Assembly (NCBI GenBank): GCA_905214615.1
Contig: CAJMMX010000031.1
Coordinates: 1 to 26,249 of the forward strand
Source: an uncultured bacterium
Lineage (GTDB): Bacteria; Actinomycetota; Coriobacteriia; Coriobacteriales; Coriobacteriaceae
Reading direction: 5' to 3'
Length of the DNA: 26,249 nucleotides
Position 1 is the stretch's first letter, and each line of letters begins with the position of its first letter. Below the pieces are notes generated by a model. That model ran no database searches. It saw nothing but the letters and a program-made list of their open reading frames with translations, and was not told the DNA's origin. Below are positions 1 through 7,953 of this stretch, one piece after another. Made by a program: the position numbers and the translations under genes.

Positions 1-20
1 GCGCTGTCCGCGCCGTGGGG

Positions 21-26
21 TAAAAT
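21..26 (+). promoter_or_regulatory. putative -10 element of dnaE
   Basis: TAAAAT preceded by GGGG lies 39 bp before the dnaE start. The same GGGG/TGn + TAnnnT arrangement precedes several other genes in this window. No convincing -35 can be judged because the window starts only 20 bases upstream. A ribosome-binding site GGAG (54-57) sits 8 nt before the ATG. Confidence 0.4.
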
Positions 27-65
27 CGTTCAGTCAGAACACGAACCCGCATCGGAGCTCATCAC

Positions 66-3000
66 ATGGCATTCGTCCATCTGCACAATCACACTGTTTT
101 CTCCATGCTCGACGGCGCAACCCGTATCCAGGATATGGTCAATCGTGCCGTTGAGCTGGGCATGCCCGCCGTGGCCATTACCGACCACGGCTACATGTAT
201 GGCGTACCCGACCTGGCGCTGGCCTGCGACGCCGTCAACCACAACACGCCCGAGTACAAACCCTGGAGCCACGACAAGGCCTTCTTGGAAAAGGACCGCC
301 GCGACGAGCTGGTGGAGCCCGATCCCGAGTCCAGCCCGCGCGAGCATGCCCAGTATGTGAAGGACATGGCCATGTGGGACGAGAAGGGCAACATCGACGA
401 GCTCAAGCCGCCTCTGGTCATCAAGCCCATCTTTGGCTGCGAGGTCTACTTTACGCCGGACGAGACGCTTGCCCGCGACCATAAGCCCGAGCTCTACCAC
501 ATAATCCTTCTGGCCAAGGACCAGGAGGGATACGTCAACCTGATGCAGACGGTCTCCGAGGCCGCCGTGCAGGGCTTTTACTATAAGCCGCGCGTGACGC
601 TCGACAACCTGCGCCGCCACGCCAAGGGCATGATCTGCACGAGCGCCTGCATCGCGGGCATCATCCCCAAATACATCGACCGCGGTGACATGGAGGGCGC
701 CATCAAGTGGGCCGAGACCTTCCGCGATACCTTCGAACCCGGCGACTTTTACATCGAGATCCAGGAACACGGCATCACTACCGACAATGGTCTGACCGAC
801 GAGCAGATGGACCGTACGCTCATCGATATCGCCAAGCAGGTGGGCGTCAAGGTCATCGCCACCAACGACTTCCACTACCTGCGCCGCGAGGACGCGCCCG
901 TGCAGGACGTCATCATGTGCATCGGTATGAACGCCAAGGTCGACGACCCTAACCGCATGCGCATGACTGGCTCGGAGTTTTACATGAAGACCGAGGAGGA
1001 GATGCGGGCGATGTTCCCGTATTGCCCCGAGGCCTGCGACAACACGCTCGAGATCGCCGACAAGTGCTACGTTGAGCTGGACTGGGACTCCATCATCCTG
1101 CCGCGCTTCCCGCTGCTCGATCCCGGCGAGACGCACGAGAGCCAGTTCCGCCGCGAGTGCGAGAAGGGCCTGCGCCAGCACTACGGCGACGACTGGGCCA
1201 CGCGCGAGATTGGTGGCGTCAACATCAAAGAGCGCTTTGAGTACGAATACAAAGTCATCTGCGACAAGGGCTTTGCCGCCTACTTCTTGATCGTTGCCGA
1301 GTACGTGCAATGGGCCAAGGACAACGGCATCGGCGTCGGCCCCGGCCGTGGCTCGGCCGCCGGCGCTATCGTCGCCTACGCCATGAACATCACCGCGTTC
1401 GACCCGCTCGAGAACGGTCTGATGTTCGAGAGGTTCCTGTCCCCGCAGCGTACCGAGATGCCCGATATCGATATGGACTTCGACGATGAGCGGCGCCTCG
1501 AGGTCGTGGAGCACGTTCGCCAGCTCTACGGCCCCGAGAAGGTCACCCACGTCATCACCTACTCGACCATTAAGGCCAAGCAGGCCATCAACGACGCTGC
1601 GCGCGTCCTGGACTACCCGGTCTACATGGGCCAGCGTCTGTCCAAGATGGTCTCGAGCGACCCCAAGGTCAAGCTCAAGCAGGTGCTCGAAAAGCAACCC
1701 GGCAAAGAGGATCTGTTTAACCCCGATTTTGCCGAGGCCTATAAAAAGGACGACGACGCCCGCCGCATCATCGACACGGCGCTCTCAATCGAGGGCCTCA
1801 CCCGTGGCGAGGGCGTGCACGCGTGCGCCGTTCTGATCTGCCGCGACCCCGTCAACGAGCACGTGCCCACCAAGCTCGACACCAAGGGCGGCGTCGAGAT
1901 TACCCAGTACGAAGGTCATACCGTTGCCGACATGGGCCTGCTCAAGATGGACTTCCTGGGCCTGCGTACGTTGACGGTTATCTCCAAGGCCAAGGCAAAC
2001 ATCAAAAAGAACTTTGGCATCGACATCAAAGAGGAAGAGATTCCCTTTGACGATCCCGAGATCTTTAAGCTCATGGGCTCCGGCCACACCGCCGGCGTCT
2101 TCCAGGTCGAGTCCGCCGGCATGACGGCCACGATCAAGAACATGAAGCCCACCGAGTACAAACACGTCGTGGCATTGATCGCCCTGTACCGCCCGGGCCC
2201 GCTGGGCGCCGGCATGGTCTCGTCCTACATCAACCGTATGAACGGCAAGGAGCCGGCGGTCTCCTACGACGACCGTCTGGACGACATCCTGGGCGAAACC
2301 TACGGCACCATGGTCTACCAGGAGCAGGTTATGCTCATCTCCGTCGAGATGTGCGGCTTCTCCAAGGGCGAATCGGACTCGCGTATCCGTAAGCCCGTGG
2401 CTAAGAAAAAGATTAAGCTGCTCACGTCGACGGTGCTGCACTGGGAGGATGGCTCGGACGAGACCACCTATGACCACTGGATGAACGGCGCTATCAAGAA
2501 CAACTACACGCGCGAGGTCGCCCAGAAGATTTGGGACGATGTTCTCGAGTTCGCGTCCTACGCCTTCAACAAGTCGCACTCCGCCGGCTACGCCATCCTG
2601 GTTATGCAGACGGCGTGGCTCAAGGCGCACTATCCGCACGAGTACATGGCGGCCGTTCTGACGTCCTATACGGGCAAGACCGACAAGATCGTGCACTACG
2701 TCTCGGCGTGCCGTCACGACGGCATCCCCGTGCTTTCGCCAGATGTCAACGAGTCCGGTACCGAGTTCACGGCTACTAAGGAGGGCGTGCGCTTTGGTCT
2801 GGCCGGCATCCGCGGCGTGGGCACCGGCGTGGCGCAGGCGATTATCGCCGAGCGCGAGGCGGGTGGTCCGTTTAAGACGCTGCACGACTTTGTCGAGCGC
2901 GTGGACTCGAGCCAGGCCAACCGTCGCGTGATCGAATCGCTGATCAAGGCAGGTGCCTTCGACTCCACGGGGTATCCGCGTCGCCAGATGATGCACTTTG

Positions 3001-3869
3001 TGGACAAGAACAACCCCGAGAACATCATCGACGCCGCGGTAAAGCGCCAGAAGGATCGCGCGAGCGGCCAGACGTCGTTCTTCGATATGTTTGGTGACGT
3101 TGAGGGCTCGGGCTTTGAGGTGAGTGTGCCCGATCCGGATGGCCAAGAGTGGGACCGCCACCTTAAGCTGAGCCAGGAGAAGGAGGTTCTGGGCATCTAT
3201 GTCTCGGACCACCCGCTGCGCCCGTTTGAGTATGCACTAGCCAAGGCGCGCGACTTCTCGTTCTCGCAGATCGATACCGGCTACGAAGTGCAGAACCCCA
3301 CGGGCGGCACCATCAACCAGGAGATTCCCGAGGGCAAGGCGCTGTGGTGGGCCGGCATGGTCTCGAGCGTGTCCAAGCGCGTGACCAAAAACGGCGACCC
3401 CATGGGCATCGTGCAGCTCGAGGATATGGAAGGCGAGGCCACCGTCGTGGTGTTCCCCAAGACCTACAAGGAGGCCGAGGGGTATCTGTACGGCGAGGTC
3501 GATCCCGAGACCGGCGTGCAGCTGTCCGACGCGTTTGTGCGCATTAAGGGCAAACTCGAGCGCTCGGACCGCGGCGACCAGATCATCGCGCAGGAGATCG
3601 TGCCGCTGGAGCTCAACGAGGAGAACAACAAGCCCAAGGTGTTTGAGGTCATGGTGCCCAACAGCCGTTTTAGCCAGGGTAACATGGCGCGTCTTGCCAC
3701 GGTGCTCACCACCAACCCGGGCGGCGACCGTGTGGAGATCTTTATCGAGCAGGTGGACGGGCGTGTGCTGCGTGCCGAGGTACCTGCTAAGGTCAACGCC
3801 CGTTCGATTCCGCTGCTGGCCGAGGCAAAGGCCATTGTGGGTAACCAAGGCCGCGTGACGGTTATCTAG
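66..3869 (+). CDS. dnaE: DNA polymerase III subunit alpha (DnaE)
   Basis: This is the catalytic subunit of the replicative DNA polymerase. The 1267-residue protein has the usual DnaE order: an N-terminal PHP domain beginning HLHNHTVFSMLDGA (residues 5-18), the C-family polymerase core with GPGRGSAAGAIVAYA and the catalytic PDIDMDF (466-472), then helix-hairpin-helix and OB-fold regions (the OB part starts near WAGMVSSVSKR). QTSFFDMF at 1002-1009 is a good internal beta-clamp-binding motif. There is no exonuclease domain, so this is DnaE rather than PolC. The ATG at 66 has GGAG 8 nt upstream and gives the conserved PHP N-terminus directly. The helicase gene follows 38 bp downstream without a visible terminator, so the two may be co-transcribed. 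Confidence 0.97.
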   Translation: MAFVHLHNHTVFSMLDGATRIQDMVNRAVELGMPAVAITDHGYMYGVPDLALACDAVNHNTPEYKPWSHDKAFLEKDRRDELVEPDPESSPREHAQYVKDMAMWDEKGNIDELKPPLVIKPIFGCEVYFTPDETLARDHKPELYHIILLAKDQEGYVNLMQTVSEAAVQGFYYKPRVTLDNLRRHAKGMICTSACIAGIIPKYIDRGDMEGAIKWAETFRDTFEPGDFYIEIQEHGITTDNGLTDEQMDRTLIDIAKQVGVKVIATNDFHYLRREDAPVQDVIMCIGMNAKVDDPNRMRMTGSEFYMKTEEEMRAMFPYCPEACDNTLEIADKCYVELDWDSIILPRFPLLDPGETHESQFRRECEKGLRQHYGDDWATREIGGVNIKERFEYEYKVICDKGFAAYFLIVAEYVQWAKDNGIGVGPGRGSAAGAIVAYAMNITAFDPLENGLMFERFLSPQRTEMPDIDMDFDDERRLEVVEHVRQLYGPEKVTHVITYSTIKAKQAINDAARVLDYPVYMGQRLSKMVSSDPKVKLKQVLEKQPGKEDLFNPDFAEAYKKDDDARRIIDTALSIEGLTRGEGVHACAVLICRDPVNEHVPTKLDTKGGVEITQYEGHTVADMGLLKMDFLGLRTLTVISKAKANIKKNFGIDIKEEEIPFDDPEIFKLMGSGHTAGVFQVESAGMTATIKNMKPTEYKHVVALIALYRPGPLGAGMVSSYINRMNGKEPAVSYDDRLDDILGETYGTMVYQEQVMLISVEMCGFSKGESDSRIRKPVAKKKIKLLTSTVLHWEDGSDETTYDHWMNGAIKNNYTREVAQKIWDDVLEFASYAFNKSHSAGYAILVMQTAWLKAHYPHEYMAAVLTSYTGKTDKIVHYVSACRHDGIPVLSPDVNESGTEFTATKEGVRFGLAGIRGVGTGVAQAIIAEREAGGPFKTLHDFVERVDSSQANRRVIESLIKAGAFDSTGYPRRQMMHFVDKNNPENIIDAAVKRQKDRASGQTSFFDMFGDVEGSGFEVSVPDPDGQEWDRHLKLSQEKEVLGIYVSDHPLRPFEYALAKARDFSFSQIDTGYEVQNPTGGTINQEIPEGKALWWAGMVSSVSKRVTKNGDPMGIVQLEDMEGEATVVVFPKTYKEAEGYLYGEVDPETGVQLSDAFVRIKGKLERSDRGDQIIAQEIVPLELNEENNKPKVFEVMVPNSRFSQGNMARLATVLTTNPGGDRVEIFIEQVDGRVLRAEVPAKVNARSIPLLAEAKAIVGNQGRVTVI

Positions 3870-3897
3870 GGACGGCGTCGCTGGTCCGCGCGAGATT

Positions 3898-3903
3898 GGA
3901 GGA
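3898..3903 (+). promoter_or_regulatory. ribosome-binding site deciding the helicase start
   Basis: GGAGGA lies 4 nt before the ATG at 3908. An in-frame TTG at 3896 is also open, but it overlaps this Shine-Dalgarno sequence, so ATG 3908 is the better start. Confidence 0.7.
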
Positions 3904-3907
3904 AGTG

Positions 3908-6900
3908 ATGGCACGGGGGACGTTTGTGCAGGCGCTCCGGAAAGAGGCGGCGCTGAGCGGCACCTTTATGAAGGGCCGCTCGCTCATGCTCAACGGCGCC
4001 GTGCTGTCGATTGAGGACAGCGGCTCGCGCTTCTCCAAAAACGTGACGGTCGAGGGCACGGTGCGCGGCTCGCGCGGTGACCTGTACAAGACGCACGTGG
4101 CGCTCGACATGGACGAGCACGAGGTGATCGACTACGACTGCGATTGCCCCGCCGCATACCGCTATCCCGGTATGTGCAAACACGCCATCGCCACAGCGCT
4201 GACATACCTGGACGCCAGCGGCATTGAGCCTGTTGAGGGGCTGCGCACGCCGGTTCGCACGTTTACGGCGCAGCCGAAACAGCCCGCGCGTGCCGCGTCC
4301 GCCGCGCCGGCCGTCAACCCCAACTTTCCCTTTCCGGCGCCCGTCCCCACGAGCCCGAGCCTTGTGGCGGCGCTTTCCGATCTTTCGGACGCGCGCATGG
4401 ATGAGCTGGCGAGCATGCGCCGCAAGCTTGCCGGTGCCGTTGATCCCGACGCCCCCAAAGCGGCGTTGGAGCCCTCGTTGGCGCCGTACTACAATCCGCT
4501 GTTCGCTGACCGCTTTAGCTGGGCGCTCGAGTTCCGCATTCGCTGTGGATCGGTCTCCTACGTGGTCAAGGACATCGATGGCATGGCCGATGCCTACGTG
4601 CGCGGCGGCACGTTCTCCTATGGCAAGAAGCTCACGTTTGTTCATTCACCTGAGGCCTTTAACGAAACATCGACAAAGCTGCTCAACCTTGTTGTGACGA
4701 CAGTTGCCTATCTCGATGACATCACAAGCTCGCGTTCGGCGTCGTACGACTTTGCCCGCAGCGGTTTTGTTGCCGAGCGTCAGTTGCCGCTGTCCGAGCA
4801 TAGCATCGTATATGTGCTGGACCTGCTGCGCGGCCAGACCATCTCCTTTGAGCCCGCCTGGTCGCGGGGGACGACGACGCATCGCACCTACGACGTGGCG
4901 GTTGAGCTGTCTCCGCAAGGGGAAGGCGAGGCGTCCGCTAAGCGCCCACCACTCCTTGCCGCCAAAATCGCGCCGGCGGCTGGTGGTAGCTATGACCTGC
5001 GCCTGCCCGCCGATATGTACTGCTTTGCGTCGGGCGATGCCGCCTACTTGGTTGACACGCGCCGCGCGCGCCGTACCGACGCTGCATTTGCTCAGCATGC
5101 CGCACCTTTTTTGTCGCGCTTGCTGCCGTGCCGCACGCCCGCCCATATTGCCGCCGAGCAGGTGGGTGAGTTCTGCCGTATGGCGCTGCCCATTTTGCGC
5201 GACTACACCGACCTCACCGCGCCCGCCGCGCTCGATACCGTGGCACCCGAGCCGAGCTTTGCTATGGCGATCGGCGTCGACGATGGGCTCGTGACCTGCA
5301 AAATTACGGTTACCTACGGCGATTGGTCGGCGGATCTCTTTAGCCTGGGCGCTCCGGGCAGTCCCTTTGAAGAGCAGCGCCCCGGCGTGCCGCCCCGCGA
5401 CGTGGTGGCGGAGTTTCGCGTTATGGACACGGCTGCCATGTACTTCGATTTCCAAGAGGGCGGCCTGGCGTTTGAGGAGCGCGATGATGAGAGCTTGTTC
5501 TGCCTGCTGACCGAGGGCCTGTCCGCCCTGTCCGAGCTGGGTGAGGTCATGCTCAGCGACCGCCTGCGCCAGATTTCGGTGCGCCCCGCGCCCAAGCTTT
5601 CGGTGCGTGCGACCGTCAAGAGCAACCTACTCGACGTCGAGTTGGGTGCGAGCGGGCTTTCGGCAGCAGACCTTGCCGTCTATCTCGATTCGTACAAGCG
5701 TCATCAAACGTTTGCGCGCCTTACGTCCGGCGACATCATTCGCCTGGACGAGGGCGCCCGAGCCGCGTTTGGCCTCGCCGAGGACCTGGGTGTCGATGCC
5801 GTCGACCTGCTCGACGGCGTGTCGCTTCCCGCGTCGAGCACCCTGTTCGTCGATAGCATGCTCGCGCGCACGCCGGCGCTCGAGGCCGATCGCGACGCTG
5901 CGTTCCGCCGTACCGTCGAGCGCCTGGACACGCTCGGCAAGATGGACTTTACGGTGCCGGCATCGCTCAAGGCAACGATGCGCGGCTACCAGGTCGACGG
6001 ATACCAGTGGCTCGGCTCGCTCGAACACCTGGGCCTTGGCGGCATCTTGGCCGACGACATGGGCCTGGGCAAAACGCTCCAGATGATCGCGCATATCCTG
6101 GCGCGCGTGGAGGCGGGGGACACCAAGCCCACGCTCGTGGTATGCCCGGCCTCACTCGTGTACAACTGGACTGCCGAGCTGGAGCGCTTTGCGCCCTCGC
6201 TCGATGTGTGTGCCATCGTGGGCGCCAAGGCGCAGCGCCGCGTGCAGATTGCCGGCGTGGCCGAGCATAACGTGGTCGTGACGTCGTATGATCTTATGCG
6301 GCGCGATATCGATGAGTACGCCGAACGGGATTTTGCCCGCGTGGTGCTCGACGAGGCCCAGTACATTAAAAACCCGCTCACCCAGGTGGCCCGTGCTGCC
6401 AAGCGCCTGCCGGCCGGCGTGCGCTTTGCCTTGACGGGCACGCCCATCGAAAACCGCCTGTCCGAGCTCTGGAGCATCTTCGACTTTTTGATGCCGGGCC
6501 TGCTTGGCACGCGCGAATCATTTGCCAAGCGTTTCGAAAGTCCGGTCGAGCACGCCGAGGGGGACAGCGCCGCTCGCCTGCAGGCGCTCGTGTCGCCGTT
6601 TGTGCTGCGCCGCGTTAAGGAAGACGTGGTGGCCGATCTGCCCGAGAAGATCGAGGACACCGTCATGGCACAGCTCACCGGCGAGCAGCGCAAACTCTAC
6701 CTGGCCAACCAGGACCGCATCGCCCAGCAGGTGCAGCATCGCGAGGCATCCGAGTTTAAGAAAGACAAGCTCAAGGTGCTCGCCGAGCTTACCAAGCTGC
6801 GCCAGATCTGCTGCGACCCGCATCTACACTACGAGGACTACAAGGCGGGGAGTGCCAAGCTCGACGCTTGCATGGAGCTCGTGCACGGTGCGCTCGACGG

Positions 6901-7372
6901 CGGGCACCACATTCTGCTGTTCAGCCAGTTCACGGGCATGCTCGATATCATCGGTAAGCGCTTGGCCAAGGAGGACATCGGCTTTCTTAAGCTCACGGGC
7001 GCTTCGTCTAAGGAGAGCCGCGCCAAGATGGTCGCGCAGTTCCAAGCGGGCGAGGTTCCGGTCTTTTTGATTTCGCTCAAGGCGGGCGGCGTGGGCCTTA
7101 ACCTGACGGCAGCCGACGTGGTCATTCACTACGACCCGTGGTGGAACGTGGCCGCGCAGGACCAGGCGACCGATCGCGCGCACCGTATTGGCCAGCAACA
7201 TACCGTGACCGTGTACAAGCTCATCGCCAAGGACACGATCGAGGAACGCATTATGCGGATGCAGGAGTCCAAGCGCGACCTGGTCAACAGCGTGCTCGGC
7301 GGCGACGGCATCTCCTCGGCGCTGTTTACCCGCGAGGATGTTCTGGCGCTGCTCGGCGGCGACGGGCGCTAG
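3908..7372 (+). CDS. SNF2-family DEAD/H helicase with N-terminal SWIM zinc finger
   Basis: This is a large (1154 aa) Swi2/Snf2 ATPase, predicted to move along or remodel DNA-protein complexes; no specific substrate can be read from the sequence. An N-terminal SWIM zinc finger is visible as C78-x-C80-x9-C90-x-H92. A long middle region of the bacterial SNF2 type follows, then the two RecA-like lobes: motif I DDMGLGKT (716-723), motif II DEAQ (815-818) and motif VI QATDRAHRIGQ (1086-1096). SWIM plus SNF2_N plus Helicase_C is a common architecture in Firmicutes and Actinomycetota. All core ATPase motifs look intact. It follows dnaE by 38 bp, which suggests a shared transcript, but a functional link with replication is inference. 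Confidence 0.93.
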   Translation: MARGTFVQALRKEAALSGTFMKGRSLMLNGAVLSIEDSGSRFSKNVTVEGTVRGSRGDLYKTHVALDMDEHEVIDYDCDCPAAYRYPGMCKHAIATALTYLDASGIEPVEGLRTPVRTFTAQPKQPARAASAAPAVNPNFPFPAPVPTSPSLVAALSDLSDARMDELASMRRKLAGAVDPDAPKAALEPSLAPYYNPLFADRFSWALEFRIRCGSVSYVVKDIDGMADAYVRGGTFSYGKKLTFVHSPEAFNETSTKLLNLVVTTVAYLDDITSSRSASYDFARSGFVAERQLPLSEHSIVYVLDLLRGQTISFEPAWSRGTTTHRTYDVAVELSPQGEGEASAKRPPLLAAKIAPAAGGSYDLRLPADMYCFASGDAAYLVDTRRARRTDAAFAQHAAPFLSRLLPCRTPAHIAAEQVGEFCRMALPILRDYTDLTAPAALDTVAPEPSFAMAIGVDDGLVTCKITVTYGDWSADLFSLGAPGSPFEEQRPGVPPRDVVAEFRVMDTAAMYFDFQEGGLAFEERDDESLFCLLTEGLSALSELGEVMLSDRLRQISVRPAPKLSVRATVKSNLLDVELGASGLSAADLAVYLDSYKRHQTFARLTSGDIIRLDEGARAAFGLAEDLGVDAVDLLDGVSLPASSTLFVDSMLARTPALEADRDAAFRRTVERLDTLGKMDFTVPASLKATMRGYQVDGYQWLGSLEHLGLGGILADDMGLGKTLQMIAHILARVEAGDTKPTLVVCPASLVYNWTAELERFAPSLDVCAIVGAKAQRRVQIAGVAEHNVVVTSYDLMRRDIDEYAERDFARVVLDEAQYIKNPLTQVARAAKRLPAGVRFALTGTPIENRLSELWSIFDFLMPGLLGTRESFAKRFESPVEHAEGDSAARLQALVSPFVLRRVKEDVVADLPEKIEDTVMAQLTGEQRKLYLANQDRIAQQVQHREASEFKKDKLKVLAELTKLRQICCDPHLHYEDYKAGSAKLDACMELVHGALDGGHHILLFSQFTGMLDIIGKRLAKEDIGFLKLTGASSKESRAKMVAQFQAGEVPVFLISLKAGGVGLNLTAADVVIHYDPWWNVAAQDQATDRAHRIGQQHTVTVYKLIAKDTIEERIMRMQESKRDLVNSVLGGDGISSALFTREDVLALLGGDGR

Positions 7373-7460
7373 CCTCGCTCATTATGTGTTCATTTGCGAT
7401 GCCGTGGATGGTTCGCGCGCCTTTGGGCATAAGAAGCATCGAGAACATCGGCACATCAGC

Positions 7461-7467
7461 AAAGGAG
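7461..7467 (+). promoter_or_regulatory. ribosome-binding site of the superoxide reductase gene
   Basis: AAAGGAG lies 6 nt before ATG 7474. It rules out the much longer in-frame reading that starts at 7138 inside the helicase gene. Confidence 0.75.
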
Positions 7468-7473
7468 AACATC

Positions 7474-7836
7474 ATGGCGAAATTCTTTAAGGACCCCGAC
7501 GGCAAGCTCATTGCCGCTCTTGGCAACGACGTTGCAACCCCTGCCGGCTGCACGGAGCTGACCGCGAACACCGAGGACGCGGCGCACGAGAAGCACGTGC
7601 CTGTTGTCGAGACCGAGCGCGACGGTCACGTGATTCGCGCACGCGTTGGCTCGGTCGAGCACCCCAGCCTGCCCGAGCACTATATTGAGTGGATCGCCCT
7701 TGAGGCCGAGGGCCGCTTAGAGGTCCATTACCTTGAGCCCGGCATGAAGCCCGCGACGTTTTTTGCCGGCGGTTCCAAGACCGGTACCGTCTATGCCTAC
7801 TGCAACCTGCACGGGCTGTGGTCCGCGACGTTCTAG
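7474..7836 (+). CDS. desulfoferrodoxin-type superoxide reductase lacking the FeCys4 site
   Basis: The 120-aa protein should reduce superoxide to hydrogen peroxide in the cytoplasm without making oxygen, a typical defence of anaerobes. The catalytic iron site is complete: E39-K40-H41, H63 and H69 in the segment from E62 to W73, and C110-N-L-H113 near the C-terminus. The N-terminal 35 residues still align with the desulforedoxin domain of class I desulfoferrodoxins (MAKFFKDPDGK...), but the CxxC and CC iron ligands are gone, with only C26 left. This matches the class III arrangement known from Treponema: desulforedoxin-like fold, no centre I. The gene lies 101 bp after the helicase gene. Electron donor not identifiable here. 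Confidence 0.92.
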   Translation: MAKFFKDPDGKLIAALGNDVATPAGCTELTANTEDAAHEKHVPVVETERDGHVIRARVGSVEHPSLPEHYIEWIALEAEGRLEVHYLEPGMKPATFFAGGSKTGTVYAYCNLHGLWSATF

Positions 7837-7856
7837 GAGCGCGCCCCCGCTCGGGG

Positions 7857-7862
7857 TATCAT
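7857..7862 (+). promoter_or_regulatory. putative -10 element of the NAD-synthetase-like gene
   Basis: TATCAT preceded by GGGG, about 90 bp before ATG 7954. No clear -35 is seen. It lies just upstream of a GC-rich hairpin. Confidence 0.35.
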
Positions 7863-7883
7863 AGCTAGCATATGCACATGCGA

Positions 7884-7914
7884 GCGCCGACTGCATCATG
7901 CGGCCGGCGCTTTT
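7884..7914 (+). terminator. hairpin followed by TTTT in the leader of the NAD-synthetase-like gene
   Basis: GCGCCG (7884-7889) pairs with CGGCGC (7905-7910), with a smaller GCA/TGC pairing inside the loop, followed by TTTT. It could end the superoxide reductase transcript. Because a putative -10 lies upstream of it, it could also act as an attenuator in the leader of the next gene. Confidence 0.5.
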
Positions 7915-7953
7915 ACTACGATTTCGATGGTTTACGACGGAAAGGGCTGAGCC

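Noticed and set aside
30..1697. 555-aa minus-strand open frame opposite dnaE
   Set aside because: It is a shadow of the GC-rich third positions in dnaE: no ribosome-binding site, low complexity rich in Val/Gly/Leu/Asp, and no family features.
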